Assembly: GCA_902702965.1 (NCBI GenBank)
Contig: CACRXP010000011.1
Location: 2,335,899-2,399,898 of the forward strand
Origin: Spirometra erinaceieuropaei
Taxonomy: Eukaryota > Platyhelminthes > Cestoda > Diphyllobothriidea > Diphyllobothriidae
Direction: 5' to 3'
Length of the DNA: 64,000 nucleotides
The position numbers were made by a program, and so were the translations under genes. The notes under the pieces were generated by a model. That model was given only the letters and a program-made list of their open reading frames with translations. It had not been told where the DNA came from and searched no databases. Positions 1 to 11,240 of the stretch are shown here, in pieces; position 1 is the stretch's first letter, and every line of letters begins with the position of its first letter.

Positions 1-295
1 CATTTGCGTCCAATCCCCGCGTCAGATGACTGACCGGCTCGATGAGGACTCAGTCAGCGAATATTCCTCACTATAAACAATCTGACGTACTTTTAAACCA
101 CCACGGTGCGCCAAAGGCTGGCACATGATTGGTGAACTCGGTTCTGTCAGTACGGAGATTCAGGCCGCAGCGGATCCTTCTTAGAGTCGCCTCTATGCCA
201 CTCTCACTCAGATGGGATTCGTGCCTCCCCGTCCCATTTCTCGTTCTCGTGCAAGTCCGATTAACCGTGTGAGGCACCCGTAGACGGATCCATTA

Positions 296-668
296 GTAAG
301 GCAAAACGGGACGAGTGAGCTCCGTAGAAACGATCAGTGAACGTCCCCTACCATTGTATATTCCCGATCGAAACTGACAGGTCAACGGGCTCGTGGCCCA
401 GTGGTTAGAGGCGTGGACTTCTAACTAACAGGTTGCGAGTTCGAGCCTCGGGTGTTCCGCACTTCGGGGTTGGGTATGACTGGCTGACGCCGGCTAATAA
501 GCCAGAAATGGCCACTCCAGTCGCCCTCGTCTTTGTCGGTAGTGTTAGGCTGCCTGTATTATGCGCCGCTGTGCGGCGCTGCTGGTTGGGCTCGAAAGAG
601 AGCCCGTAAAGCACAACGGGACGAGTGAGTTCCGTAAGAAAGGTCGCTGAACACCCCACTACCATTGG
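296..668 (+). mobile_element. tRNA-derived SINE with hammerhead-like block, tandem tail plus monomer
   Basis: Bases 296-383 repeat the tail of a monomer and 384-668 give a complete monomer, so two units lie head to tail. The tRNA-like head has an A-box-like stretch near 394-404 (TGGCCCAGTGG) and a B-box-like stretch near 437-447 (GAGTTCGAGCC), as in RNA polymerase III genes. A conserved body, a hammerhead-like fold at 478-522 and a tail ending CCACTACCATT follow. The same order recurs at 8.6, 9.1, 9.5, 40.1, 43.1, 55.4, 59.0 and 61.8 kb in both orientations. This is a retroposed family and not a working tRNA gene, because the copies diverge and share long non-tRNA bodies. Confidence 0.8.
478..522 (+). 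ncRNA. hammerhead-like ribozyme motif, decayed copy
   Basis: Stem I strands GACTGG and CCAGTC pair perfectly. Stem II GGCT/AGCC, the GAAA box and the self-complementary TGGCCA are present. The core reads CTGACGC instead of CTGACGA, and the base before the cleavage nucleotide is C instead of U. Both changes should inactivate a hammerhead, so this is a decayed copy. Confidence 0.45.
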
Positions 669-744
669 GTTTTTTATTATTGTCAACCCTTGTGCCCGAT
701 TTAGTCTCCGGCTTTCCTGACTCCGTCTTAACATTACGCCCAGT

Positions 745-885
745 TAGACGAGTGAGGAGAGAGTGCGGTAGATGCAGCGCAATAAACTAGTTACCGCGCA
801 AGTCTCCGTCCCCGTGCCCTTTGCGCTGCTGGGCAGACAGTGGACATCGGCCTTTGCGACGGTCGAACTGTCAGTACGCTTCGAA
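745..885 (+). repeat. GC-rich interspersed repeat, fragment of the GCGGTAGATGC family
   Basis: Contains the family signature GTGCGGTAGATGC, a CAAGT..CCC stretch and a GACGGTCGAACTGTC block. The same order occurs at 10.99-11.18 kb, in part at 13.1 and 16.3 kb, and in reverse at 18.4 and 44.2 kb. No protein-coding capacity is apparent. Confidence 0.6.
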
Positions 886-889
886 GCTT

Positions 890-2110
890 AGCCTTGTAAA
901 CATCTGCCCCCAGAAACTTTGTAACCTCTGTGATTTGAAACAAAAGCAACAAGGTCACGCTTGGCCTGCCGAAGTGCCGCCCTACATGTGCGTGAGAAAG
1001 CCTGGTCAGCGTTTAGGCTGAGCTATTCATATATACCGACAGTAAACATTGTGAATAGTTGTCCAACGCTCGGAGCCAGATAGTCAGTCCTATCTTGAGA
1101 ATGCCAGTCCCACTGAAACATCAAACAATCCCAAATGATGCGGATGTGTTGGTCTGCTAATTTCCTGACCGTCAAGACATGGCTGTCTTCAAACCCACAG
1201 CGATCATGATGTTCAGTCCTTCAGAAGCCTTGTGGTTGTAGCTGTTTGAGGCAATTGTTTCTATTCTACTGAAAGCTCTTCAACTCTGCCTGAGGAAGTA
1301 GGACCCGCTTGGGGGGGGGGGGGTTAAAGCTTGCGACTCATGCCGTAGTGCAGTATTCGACAGGAGTAACACCCGTGATCGACACGTCAGCTTGTTCCAG
1401 AAGACGCTCCAATGAAAACCTCCTCCGATGATGCAATTCACCCCCTACGAGTCGTGACAATTTCTACCAAACAAGCTGACTATGTGCATACTTCGTTTAC
1501 ACGCGAAGCCGAAATGCCACGTTCTAGTCGCAAAGCTGTGGTTTCCTTCAACGAGGTGCTACTACTTAATTATATATCAATACCATAGTTGGGAGACTAC
1601 TTCTTCCTACTGGCGGCCCGATAGTGATAGTCGCCGACAGCTATGAAATGCATCTACATTCAGTGCTTGATAAAATCAATCAGTCATATGCCAAACTGGG
1701 AACAGAAAGACTCAAAATTCGAACCCATTTCCATCGGGAGACTGGCGTTCCTAGTCTTATTTTACGACGGAATACCTGCTACGACCTTTTTTTATGGAAC
1801 TCCGACGCACAGCCGATGCGGGCAGGCGTACAGCGGTGCGGACCAAAAATCGATAAATGGTGGCAACAACGATATTGGAAGTTAGAATCCTCAGCTTTCC
1901 GGTTTCCTCAGAAATTAATGCATAAATTCCAGTTAATCCTTCGAAATCAAGCATCAGAGGTCCAGTCCGCAAGTCGATATGAATTGCCTGCATTCGTCAA
2001 AAAATTAGGTAGGGAAGACCTTGTAGTAGTTGGCGATTTGTTTGAATGTCCCCTGTGTTAAAATTGGGGGACATCCAAGGTCACGTGGAGACAGTGATCG
2101 TTGATATGAT
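890..2110. other. unassigned sequence
   Basis: I see no recognisable gene. A run of G occurs at about 1311-1323. A 145-codon open frame lies on the plus strand at 1624-2061, but it resembles no family I know, has no splice or context support and is probably chance. Confidence 0.5.
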
Positions 2111-2118
2111 TTGAGATA

Positions 2119-3093
2119 CAGTAGGTGGGCTAACTCATGAAATGTCAACCGAAATTCCCCAATGCGGTTTCGTTTCAAAAAGATTAATTAAGTAGAGTTG
2201 TAAAACTAGTCAGTCTGCAACAGTTACCTCAGGATGCCGGCTTTCAAAAAAACTTCTTTTCGGCTACATGCAGGAACTACACTCTGTAAAAAATGACTAC
2301 ATAAGAAGCACGTATTCTTCTCCTTGATTTTCGATGACCTTAAAAAGTCGATTATATTTCATGGAAGACACGCATAAAAATAGTCATTCTTCTATTCATT
2401 CGGTAGGAAATTACGTCTTCTTTCAATTTTATCCTCGAATAAAGGGCTTAATTTGGTTTAAGAAAACGTTTCCAATTCCCGAATAAATTTGAAACCGCTT
2501 TACCGTAACACTTGAATTCGGGGTTTCCAAACTTTCAGCCGTCTATTTTCCGCGTACGGAAAACCACACATTTCTCTAAAGTAATAAATGGGGACCATAT
2601 AGGGTTCATAAAATTTAGCAGTGGATTTGATCCATATTGTTAACTTTACAAAGCACATTGGTAAAAGCAGAGATATGACGATTTATGAACGGCCATTTCA
2701 CGGTATTGAAAAGTCCCACAATTAGAAACTTTTTAAAAACCGAATTATGTCCCTCCTTAGAGTATAAGATTGGAAGAAGACGTAATTGTCTACCGAATGA
2801 GCAAAAGAATGAATATTTTATGCATTTTCTCAATGAAATATAATTGGAATTTTAGGGGCATCGAAAATCAATGAGAAACATTCATGCTAATTAAGTAGTC
2901 CTTTTTTACATTGTGTAGTTTTACGTGCAGTTGGATAGAAGTTAAGTTTAAAGCCGGTATACTGAGGTAACTGAAATAGCATAGAACTATGTTGCAGGCT
3001 GACTAGTTTTACAAACATACTTAATTAATTTTTCGAAACGAAAACGCATTTCTGAATTTCGGTTGAAATTTCATGAGTTAACCCACCTAATGT
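2119..3093. mobile_element. foldback (long terminal inverted repeat) DNA element, copy A
   Basis: The left end begins CAGTAGGTGGGCTAACTCAT next to a TA, and the right end is the near-complementary ATGAGTTAACCCACCTAATG followed by TA. The inverted arms run for several hundred bases and leave a short single-copy core. The core carries a perfect small palindrome, TTTTCCG-CGTA-CGGAAAA, near 2548-2565. TA flanks and a CAGT terminus fit a Tc1/mariner-type non-autonomous element (MITE); this classification is inferred. No transposase is encoded. Related copies lie at 13.4, 21.8, 53.6 and 57.0 kb. Confidence 0.8.
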
Positions 3094-6000
3094 ATGTAGT
3101 TGGGTTCGTCTAGACCTTGAAAAGCCCCTGTTTGATAGTTCACTGCAGAGACATCTAACTCCTACGAAAACGGTCTTATTTCCTGATTGTCTGGAACTCG
3201 CTTTCTTAGATCGACTTTATTGATCCCAAAGGGAAATTAAACAAGGCTGCTAAACAAAGATCAGTGTCTGTTTGACTTCTGACTTTTAGAAACCATCGAA
3301 AATGTGAGTTTCCGGAAGCAGTCGGGAAGAAGGAGGACTTTATTCGTGCAACTTCGTCAACGAGTGCAGCCATAGACAGCACGGTAGACCATATTCAACT
3401 GGTAAGAAATGTTGACGTGTCTTCTCATGCACAAAAATGCCCTGAAAATCTTCAGCTGCCTCCTTTGGAGTTGGGGTTACACTCTGACGAAGGCAACCAT
3501 CAGGCGACAATTCGTGAGGCCGGGAGGATCACTGTCACGGCAGGAAACGTCTACGGTTGTTTACTGGATATGGTGTATTTTTGGGTAGAAAGACTGCCAA
3601 GGAAACTTGAAAACTCCTCCGGACGCGTGTGACCGAACATGCAGCAGCAGTGAGGAGGAAGTACATCCGGCAACCAAGTCGCGACTCATTCTGCGGGACC
3701 GGGTCACATATTTAAGTTTAATGACTCCGAAGTTCTCGCCAGAGCCGCGTGAGCCGCGAACTGCTTGAGTTGTGGTTTTCCGACCCTCGGCCGATTAACA
3801 AGCACAATGACCTCCGGCCTGTATATTCTGTGCTGAGACTTTGCCTGGGTAAAGTACTTAGTCACACGGAGGCCCGGGGACAAGCATGTGTTGGCAAGCC
3901 AAACAAAACCGACATGAGTAATGAAATTTCGGCACTTGGTTATTCTGTTGAGAGCAAACAGTTATCTTACCACATGTAACGGTAGACAGGGAAGGTAGAA
4001 GCCGCCAGTCTTGGTAGACATGACTTAACATAGCGACTGGATTTAATAAATATTGCAGCACTTGTGCAAAGCATTACTCTCACCTGATTCTGCTCCTGGT
4101 GACGGATTCGAGTGTGAATCCGAAACTTCAGGCGAACAAAGCCTTTCTTTGGGCGGTCGTTTGTCCATCTTATGTTTAAGCGCTTCCCAAGACTTCATAC
4201 GGCTATATCTGTTCAGATTCCGCCAGCCCTCGGAGGTCTGATGCATCTGCTATTCAATCCTGTGTAATTTATAACTTTAAGTGTGCTAAGGGGCAGGTGC
4301 AACTTTCTAGCCCGGGTGCTTTCCATCTAACTGACTCCACAGTCCCTTTCTTGTGGTTTCATACGGTTACCTCCCTCATAGGTCTGACACTGTGAGGTGG
4401 GCAATCGCTCAACTGAGGCCAGTTCTGCCTGCTTTTCCAAGTATTGCCCAAGTGTGGTAAAAGTGAAAGGCAGAAAAACCCACAGATTCGATCATGATCC
4501 TATCCATCCTACATTTATCTAGATCCTGAGAGAGGCCATGGGCTAGCAGGGAATATCGTTGATGCAGTCGAAAGCGCAAGTTCCGGGAACAGAAGACACG
4601 GTCGCTGTAATCAGAATTTTTCTCTATTTTTCTGATCTCTGCCCTTACGTGATGCGGTCTCTGATGATGGACTCCAGCGTGAATAACTGCCCGTAATATT
4701 TTTAAAAGTCGGTGTTGTTCGGTAGTTTTTGGCTGGCCCTTCGTCGGCGGGGGGAAATTCACTGACATGTACCGTCCGAGAAGTCCGCGCTGCAGAAATG
4801 TCTACATGGGTTCATTTTTATACACCCATGTGCGTGCTTCTTTAGTAAGAGGAAAGCTCTTCTTTAGAAAAGAAGCGTTCGGCGTGGAGAGCAGTCCGAT
4901 AGTAAAAAAAATATTCGAAATATTGCTAGATGAAATGCATACATGTGCCAGTAAAACAGGAGTGTTGAAACGCTGGCGAATTTGTTAAACAACGGTTAGC
5001 ACTTTCCTGCCCCGCGCATATACTTGATCTCTGCCCTTCAGGGAAATACAACTCTTTTTCTAGCGATTGTACCTCCTTCTTCGCGGTCCTAGAAGTCCTC
5101 GTATCTGATATACCACGCAAGGATCGTAATAGTCGAGAGAATGTTCTGAGTGAGGAACAACTACTGGTCCCTAAAACCAGCGCATTTCGAAACGCCAACC
5201 TGCCCATAGAACGGATGCGAGGAAGTCTTCTGGGCGCACGCTAATAGCGGAACCGTGAACTTTCTTCCATAAAATGTTTAAAGGTAAGATGGCCTTTCTG
5301 GGGGGAAAGAAAGTTCACTCCAAGACAACATTCGTACCGCCTGCCCAGTCAACACAGCCATTTTCAGTTGTAAGATGATATAATGTCAGGACGGGATACC
5401 TCCAAGCTGGTGGGCACGAATGAAGGCTGCCCATCAAGCTCCTCTCCCCCCCTATTTCGCCTCAGAAGGTCTGTTTGGGACGATGGGAACATTAAAGTGT
5501 ACTCCCTCGCCAGCTTTCAGCCCTCAGTGCAGAGAGAGCGAGAGAGGAAAAGCACGTATGAGGGAATGTGAAAAAATTCCTCTACATTGAATGTCTTGAC
5601 CTTTACATCGCCTGAGCGGACTAATGACTACGGGCCAGTAAATGGCAACGCATCAACCGGTATGATTGTGCGATGTTCCGCGCCATACTCTTCTTTCGCC
5701 CAGGCACCTACCAAAACTCCAACTACGCTACCGCCGCCGCCGCCGCCGTCGCCGCCAAGCCCGGCAGTCTAAGCAGCTACTGAGAGGCCCGACCATTTGT
5801 TATTGTTCGAGCGGATGGATTGAATGGTTGCTGGGGCTACCAGCAGGAAGGCCTTCTTACATCGTCCCAAAAGGTGAGAGAAGGGTCCGGGCAGGAGAAC
5901 AATTCAAATGACACAATCCGCCGGGGACGGGAGGGCCGAGGGGTTACGACAGCGACAGCGGCGGCAGCGGAAGGGGGTGGTAGGCAGGGGATAAATCAAC

Positions 6001-6840
6001 AATGCACGTTTTCCTCTTTCTTTACCGAAGTCTGTCAGTGGCCGCGGTGAGAAAAGACGGGCGGCTCAGGGGGCAGTGGTGGCGGAAATTGACGTTGTTG
6101 TATGATTGGGAGAGAGAGAGAGGGGGGACGGGCAGGCAGAGAGCTGATATCGCCTCCCAGCAAAACTCCCTTCCTCAGCACGTTCGCATGCAAGGGAAGG
6201 AAGTCTGCAACGATTATGACCTATTACTAAGTATACAAACTGCTGTCTGCCTGTAGATGTGGGAAGCACATGCCTATCTGACTAAAGTAAATGGGAATCA
6301 AATGAAGCCTCAAAGGGAACCACATCTACAAAACCCTGTCCCAAAGACTGTACACAGAATCTGTTCTCTTACGCGTTGGCCGAATGATAAGTTACGCATT
6401 GAAAATCCGGAAGCCCACGGCGAGGGCTGGAGGGTCCTCTAGGACAACAAAATGGTCACCGGAGGCTGGGAGGGTGATCAGGCAGTTTTCTGTGCGCGTT
6501 GAATCATTCGCCATACTAACAGCATTCGTACTACCTTCAAGTCCGGACAGGTCCCTCTTTGCCGCTGCATGACGCAGCTACGAGGGGTTCGGCTCATCAG
6601 TTTGTACCACAGCGTTGTTCATGTAGACGAAGAGAAGTCGAAGTCTGATGCCAACTAAGTGCTTATTCACAGTTTGATATCGGAAATGTAAATAAACATG
6701 AAAAGGACATTTTATGCAAGACCTCCTCGCGCTAAACCAGTGGCTCGCTTCTGTTTGCTGGGGGATGCTGCACAGCACCGTAGTCTGCCATCTGGTTAAA
6801 TAAGTTGGTTGGTGGTTGTCTGCTCTCAAGTACATCTAGG
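3094..6840. other. unassigned sequence with low-complexity tracts
   Basis: No convincing gene or named repeat was found. Short low-complexity pieces are present: a CCG/CCA run near 5728-5756 and GA runs near 6110-6122. All open frames are short and unsupported. Confidence 0.4.
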
Positions 6841-7039
6841 GTTGTGTTGCTTTCAGCTCTCCCAGGTGTTGTCTAAATTGTATTTTCATTCGACGCGTCA
6901 CACCAGCAGTTCACCTCATCTCGGTTGGCTTTCAAATGGTCCTCCTCTCCTGTCTAAGTAGAGATTGAACTTAACAGGTCCGCGGGAGGCCACTCGTGTG
7001 ATAAATAGAGCCCTAAAAATATTTCCGATCCCTAGTTAT

Positions 7040-7660
7040 TTTCAGGGCGATTTGGTCTTCGGTTTATCCGATTATCGTGTCCTATCGAAGGCAGACTGAT
7101 GTTCATACTCTAGTCGGTGCATGGCAAACCAGGAGCGTCCACCTAATTTCTACACCAACATTTCATGCTCACGCATTCGTGTCACTGGTTTCATGTCCGT
7201 CATACCACAGACTTTGATGAGGCACTGACAACACTTCACTTGGTAAACGCTCGCTGTCATGCCTGCGGACAATCGATGATCCTTGGGCTGCGTGAGTAGG
7301 ATGCGGATTATGGCCTCAGGCCGCCGAACCAGGTCAGTATTGACTGAACTGAGTATCCGTCTGGTGCCTCCTTAAGCATTCCTTATATAGAGCATTGGAC
7401 GAGAAATTTCCGGCTCTGGGCTCAACTTCTCTCGGGTGACGTATATGGATGACAGGATTGCAAGGACACCCACTGGGAAGATTTCGGAGATAAATGCGTT
7501 CCCCTAGTTTCTCATTCTCTGTTCTGCAGCACCTGTCATTTAGACGGAAGCGTGTCCATACGCAATGCGTCTGTGAGTACTTTCTGTTAGGATGGAGGGC
7601 CTTTACAGTGCTCGTTGCCTTCCTGTACACAGCAGTCATCATGGACTATTTGATCGCACC
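7040..7660 (-). mobile_element. Penelope-like element relic: RT thumb and GIY-YIG endonuclease
   Basis: On the minus strand, 7642-7334 encodes a stretch beginning MMTAVYRKATSTVKALHPN with EKLGERIYLRNLPSGCPCN. This resembles the region after the reverse transcriptase palm in Penelope-like elements. Further downstream (about 7270-7050) another frame gives VYQVKCCQCLIKVCG followed by RMREHEMLV and a stop. That corresponds to the GIY-YIG nuclease core, with the usual Y..C..C..Y.G spacing partly eroded. Stops and frame changes make it non-functional. The family inserts by reverse transcription with a GIY-YIG nuclease. Family recognition is from memory of the motif layout. Confidence 0.6.
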
Positions 7661-8597
7661 CTGACGGCAGGAAGTTCAAGAATGGGACCGGACGCGCTGA
7701 GTTCCTCCCTCAGTGTGGGCCGGATTTGAAGGCAGGGAGTGGCAGACTACCTCCTCGTCCATGAGATGTATTCAAACTTTTGACCCCTGTCGGGAATATG
7801 CATGATTTTTAAATTTTATGCAAAACAGCTTTCGTGAAGTGGCTGAAATCTAGTGAACAAACGGAGAATAAAGTCGACTCCACAGAACTTGCCAGATTTG
7901 GTCTCACAAAGTGTACGACTGCAAGTCCAACAGGAAGTACTGTATTTTGTGTACATGGAGAGTGACTTCACAATGCTTCCAGCATGGACGCCACATAACA
8001 GCACACACATTCGCCCCAACGGTGTTCTGCGGCAGAAGGTGGCGTATGACTCCTTTGAATTCTCTCTTTTCAGACAGCAGTGAAGATTCCGGCGCAAAAT
8101 CTGATGGCCCGAATTCCTCCTGGTGGCTGCATTCAACTGCACAAAAAGCGGCGAAGTATCTGTGGTGATGGGGCTAGTGTTCATGTGGAGGCAGGGTGGT
8201 GTTTCACCAGGAGGATGGCTTCCATTACTAGGTGGATTTTGATTATTCAGCGGTCAGTCCACAAAACCTACCTAAATCCTACGGTTACCATGGCGACAGC
8301 CCTGTAGAAATCAGTTAACGTCCAGGGTTAGAATGAAATATGATCAACCTAAAATCAACTGTCAGACCGCGCTCTACCCCGTGAATGCGGCAACCTCCTT
8401 GTTCCGGAATGTTTACAAGACCATTGCCAACTGAACCACCTCCCAATCCTGTTATTCCGCATCAACGCCCACACTTCCAAACCGTGGATTTTCTAATAGA
8501 ATCCGAACTGCTTGAGTACTGCTTGTGTAACCTTAACTCATCACGATCACATTTTGCACCACCTCAGCAGTAACGTTACATAAAGTTACCACGGTTT

Positions 8598-8960
8598 TCT
8601 ACACTTCGGGGTTGGGCACGAATGGCTGACGACGGCTAATAAGGCAGAAATGGCCATTCCAGTCTCCCTTGTCTTTCTCGGTGGTGTATTACGCGCCGCT
8701 GTGCGGCTGCTGGCGGGACTCGAGAGAGCATCCCAAGACACAGCGGGACGAGTGGGTTCCGAAACGCGATCGGTGAGCGCTCCCTACCATTGTATATTCC
8801 CGATCGAAACCGACAGGGCAACGGGCTCGTGGCCCAGTGGTTAGAGGCGTGGACTTCTAAATAATAGGTTGTGGGATCGAGTCCCAGGTGTTCCACACTT
8901 CGGGGTTGGGTATGACTGGCAAATGACAGCTAATAAACCAGAAATGGCCATTCCAATCTC
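8598..8960 (+). mobile_element. SINE tandem pair with hammerhead-like blocks
   Basis: The first monomer lacks its tRNA-like head and starts near ACACTTCGGGGTTGGG. The second monomer includes the tRNA-like head at about 8823-8895 and is truncated soon after its hammerhead-like block at 8914-8958. The two blocks start 294 bases apart, which is one monomer length. Confidence 0.75.
8620..8664 (+). ncRNA. hammerhead-like ribozyme motif, near-intact core
   Basis: The core CTGACGA and GAAA are intact, and UU precedes the predicted cleavage point. Stem I is GAATGG/CCAGTC with one mismatch. Stem II reads GGCT/AGGC, so one pair is lost. Stem III is the self-complementary TGGCCA. Activity is doubtful because of the stem defects. 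Confidence 0.45.
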
Positions 8961-9050
8961 CGTCTGACGACCGGTTGGTGTCCCCGGCTCGAAAAATCAC
9001 GAGTAAAACTCGATTTTTTCCGACGAGCCTTCCACCTTCATACATATACA

Positions 9051-9440
9051 TAATGGTAGGGGGCGCTCACCGATCGTTCTTACGGAACTCACTCGTTCCG
9101 TTGCGCCTTACGGGCTCTCTCTCGAGCTCAACCAGCAGCCGCACAGCGGCGCATGATATAGACAGCATGGTATTACCGACAAAGACGAGGGAGAATGGAA
9201 TGGCCATTTCTGGCTTATTACCCGTCGTCGGCCAGTCATACCCAACCCCGAAGTGTGGAACACCCGGGGCTCAACTCATGACCTGTTAGTCAGAAGTCCA
9301 CCCCTCCAACCACTGGGTCACAAGCCCGTTGCCTTGTCGGTTTCGATCGGGAATATATGATGGTAGGGAGCGCTCACCGATCGTTCTTACGGAACTCACT
9401 CGTCCCCTTGTGCCTTACGGGCCCTCTCTCTCTCTCAAGG
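9051..9440 (-). mobile_element. SINE with hammerhead-like block, minus-strand copy plus partial tandem unit
   Basis: Reverse complement of the family monomer. The tail lies at the left, the hammerhead-like block at 9193-9237 (core CCGACGA, so mutated) and the tRNA-like head at about 9260-9335. A second partial unit begins at 9336 and runs to about 9440, where it meets an oppositely oriented copy. Confidence 0.75.
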
Positions 9441-9815
9441 TCATTCCAACCTCCCATGTCTTTGTCGGTAATGCCATGCTGCCTATATCATGCGCCGCTG
9501 TGCGGCTGCTGGGTGAGGTCGAGAGAGAGAGCCCTTAAGGCACAACAGAACGGGCTCAGTGGTTAGAGGTATTGTACTTCTAACTAACAGGTCGTGGGAT
9601 CGAGCCCCAGGTGTTTCACACTTCTGGGTTAAGTATGACTGGCAGACGACAGCTAATAAACCAGAAATGGCAATTCCAGTCTCCCTTGTCTTTGTCGGTA
9701 ATGCTAGGCTGTCTGTATTACACGCCGCTGTGCGGCTACTGGCGGGGCTCGAGAGAGCCCCAAGGCACGACGGGGCGAGTGGGTTCCGTTACACGGTCGG
9801 TGAGGACCCTTCTAC
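9441..9815 (+). mobile_element. SINE copy in inverted orientation to its left neighbour
   Basis: From about 9441 the family runs on the plus strand: partial body, a shortened tRNA-like head (about 9555-9615), a hammerhead-like block at 9637-9681 (core CAGACGA, stem II broken) and a tail to about 9815. With the minus copy at 9051-9440 it forms an inverted pair. Confidence 0.7.
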
Positions 9816-10261
9816 CACGCTTTCTTCTGCGGCCTTTTGCTGTACACGGGCACTATGCAAGTAAGTAGAGTGAGCATACTATCAAATGTATCATTTTCGG
9901 GATAGATAACAAACGTCAACAGAACCACCATAACTTAAGCATACGAATCTGGTGTAGATACTGTTTAAAGCGCTTTTTCAGGAGTCAACAAACAATTTCG
10001 GTCGTCTATCCAACGAATACGAGCAGAAGTCATGCAGGCGTGAAGTTCAAGAGGAGAGAATGGTTGATTTTCGCTATGTCACACCGAGATCTCCGAACCT
10101 CCGGCTGTAGACACTGATTTCGAGCGGTTACTGCAACTGCAACACAGGACGTTTTCCTACTGAAATGCACGCAATGAACATCTATTTTCATTAAAAAAAA
10201 AACAGTTGAATATCACTTGCAGTAACAAAAGTCTATTCCATATTGCACCAACCGTAAAAAC

Positions 10262-10350
10262 GCTGCGCCTCGATGGGATTCGAACACACGACAGCAAGGG
10301 GAAGGCCATATCACAGCCAACGCTCTAGCCATTCGAGCTACGAGTCCCCA
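10262..10350 (-). mobile_element. second tRNA-derived SINE family, head region
   Basis: On the minus strand this has GGGACTCGTAGCTC (D arm and A box) and TGTTCGAATCCCA (T arm and B box), separated by an extended middle. Similar heads occur at 14.9, 23.0 and 56.7 kb. The flanking AT-rich sequence at 9.88-10.2 kb resembles that at 22.79-22.97 kb, so the family is longer than the head. It is not a standard tRNA because the region between the D and T arms is too long. Confidence 0.55.
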
Positions 10351-10784
10351 CCGGGAGACGCCTGCCCAAGTTACTGTAACGTCTGGGATCCACCAAATCA
10401 CAGTTGGGCCAATAGGAGTTATTCAAAATCTGCCGAGAAATCCAGAAAAATATGTTTGCTTGTTTCTCATAAAATCTATAACTCGGGGCGCATGGACTCC
10501 TCCCCAGCATTGGGTTTCGAAAAAGCGTTTAGGGGGACTGTAGTCTGATTCCCGTTTCGGTCGGATAAGAACATATACGTCCCTCTCAACCCCCAGCACG
10601 TTGGGAATGGCGGTACCAGAGGTTTTGCGAACGATATGGTCGAAATTATGCAGCAAACCGGAAACTATATTTACTTCACGTGTTTGTTTCAGTGTACGTG
10701 TATGGTGCCGTCAGTTGGGCCAGCATGCGTTTTTGTGGAGCGGCCGATTTGTGATCAAAGAGTAAGGCTGCAATGACCCCTTCT

Positions 10785-11240
10785 TAATGTGGCCTAGATG
10801 GCACTCTCACTCGGCGGGATCAGAGCCGAGTGTGGCGGAACGCCCAGGTGCGGCTCCGGCCGCGCCAGTCCTTCCTATTGTTGGTTAAAATCCTGGCAAC
10901 TTGCTGTGTGGATCAGGAAGTGTGCAGTGGAGCGCCAGGGCTCGGCTTCGACCGTGCCGTCCACCTGCGCCCCCCCCCCGCCTCCGGTCATCTTAGCTCT
11001 GTTTTAACTCTGCGCCCAGGTGGGGGAGGAAGAGAGAATGCGGTAGATGCTGTGCAAGTCTACATGCACTACAAACTAGATCATCCGCAAGTCCCCGCGC
11101 CTGTTTCATTATGCTGTGGAACACACGGTGGACATCGTCGGAAACGACGGTCGAACTGTCGGTATATAGTGCCGTCTCTGATGATGGGTTTGGGCACGAA
11201 CCAAGCCCTTGTTCCGGAGATCGCGTCTACTTATTCTCGG
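10785..11240 (+). repeat. GC-rich interspersed repeat, longer plus-strand copy
   Basis: The copy carries, in order, a GGCACTCTCACTCGG block, CAGGTGCGGCTCCGGCC, a C-run at about 10969-10981, ATGCGGTAGATGCTGTGCAAG and GACGGTCGAACTGTC. The same blocks occur in reverse order at 18.4-18.8 kb, which shows that one long repeat family is involved. Confidence 0.65.

Noticed and set aside
384..460. Working tRNA genes at each SINE head
   Set aside because: All heads are followed by the same non-tRNA body and differ by point mutations and indels. They behave as retroposed copies.
1624..2061. 145-codon plus-strand open frame as a gene
   Set aside because: No recognisable domain, no splice or homology support, and an overlapping frame on each strand of similar length. 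Best explained by chance.
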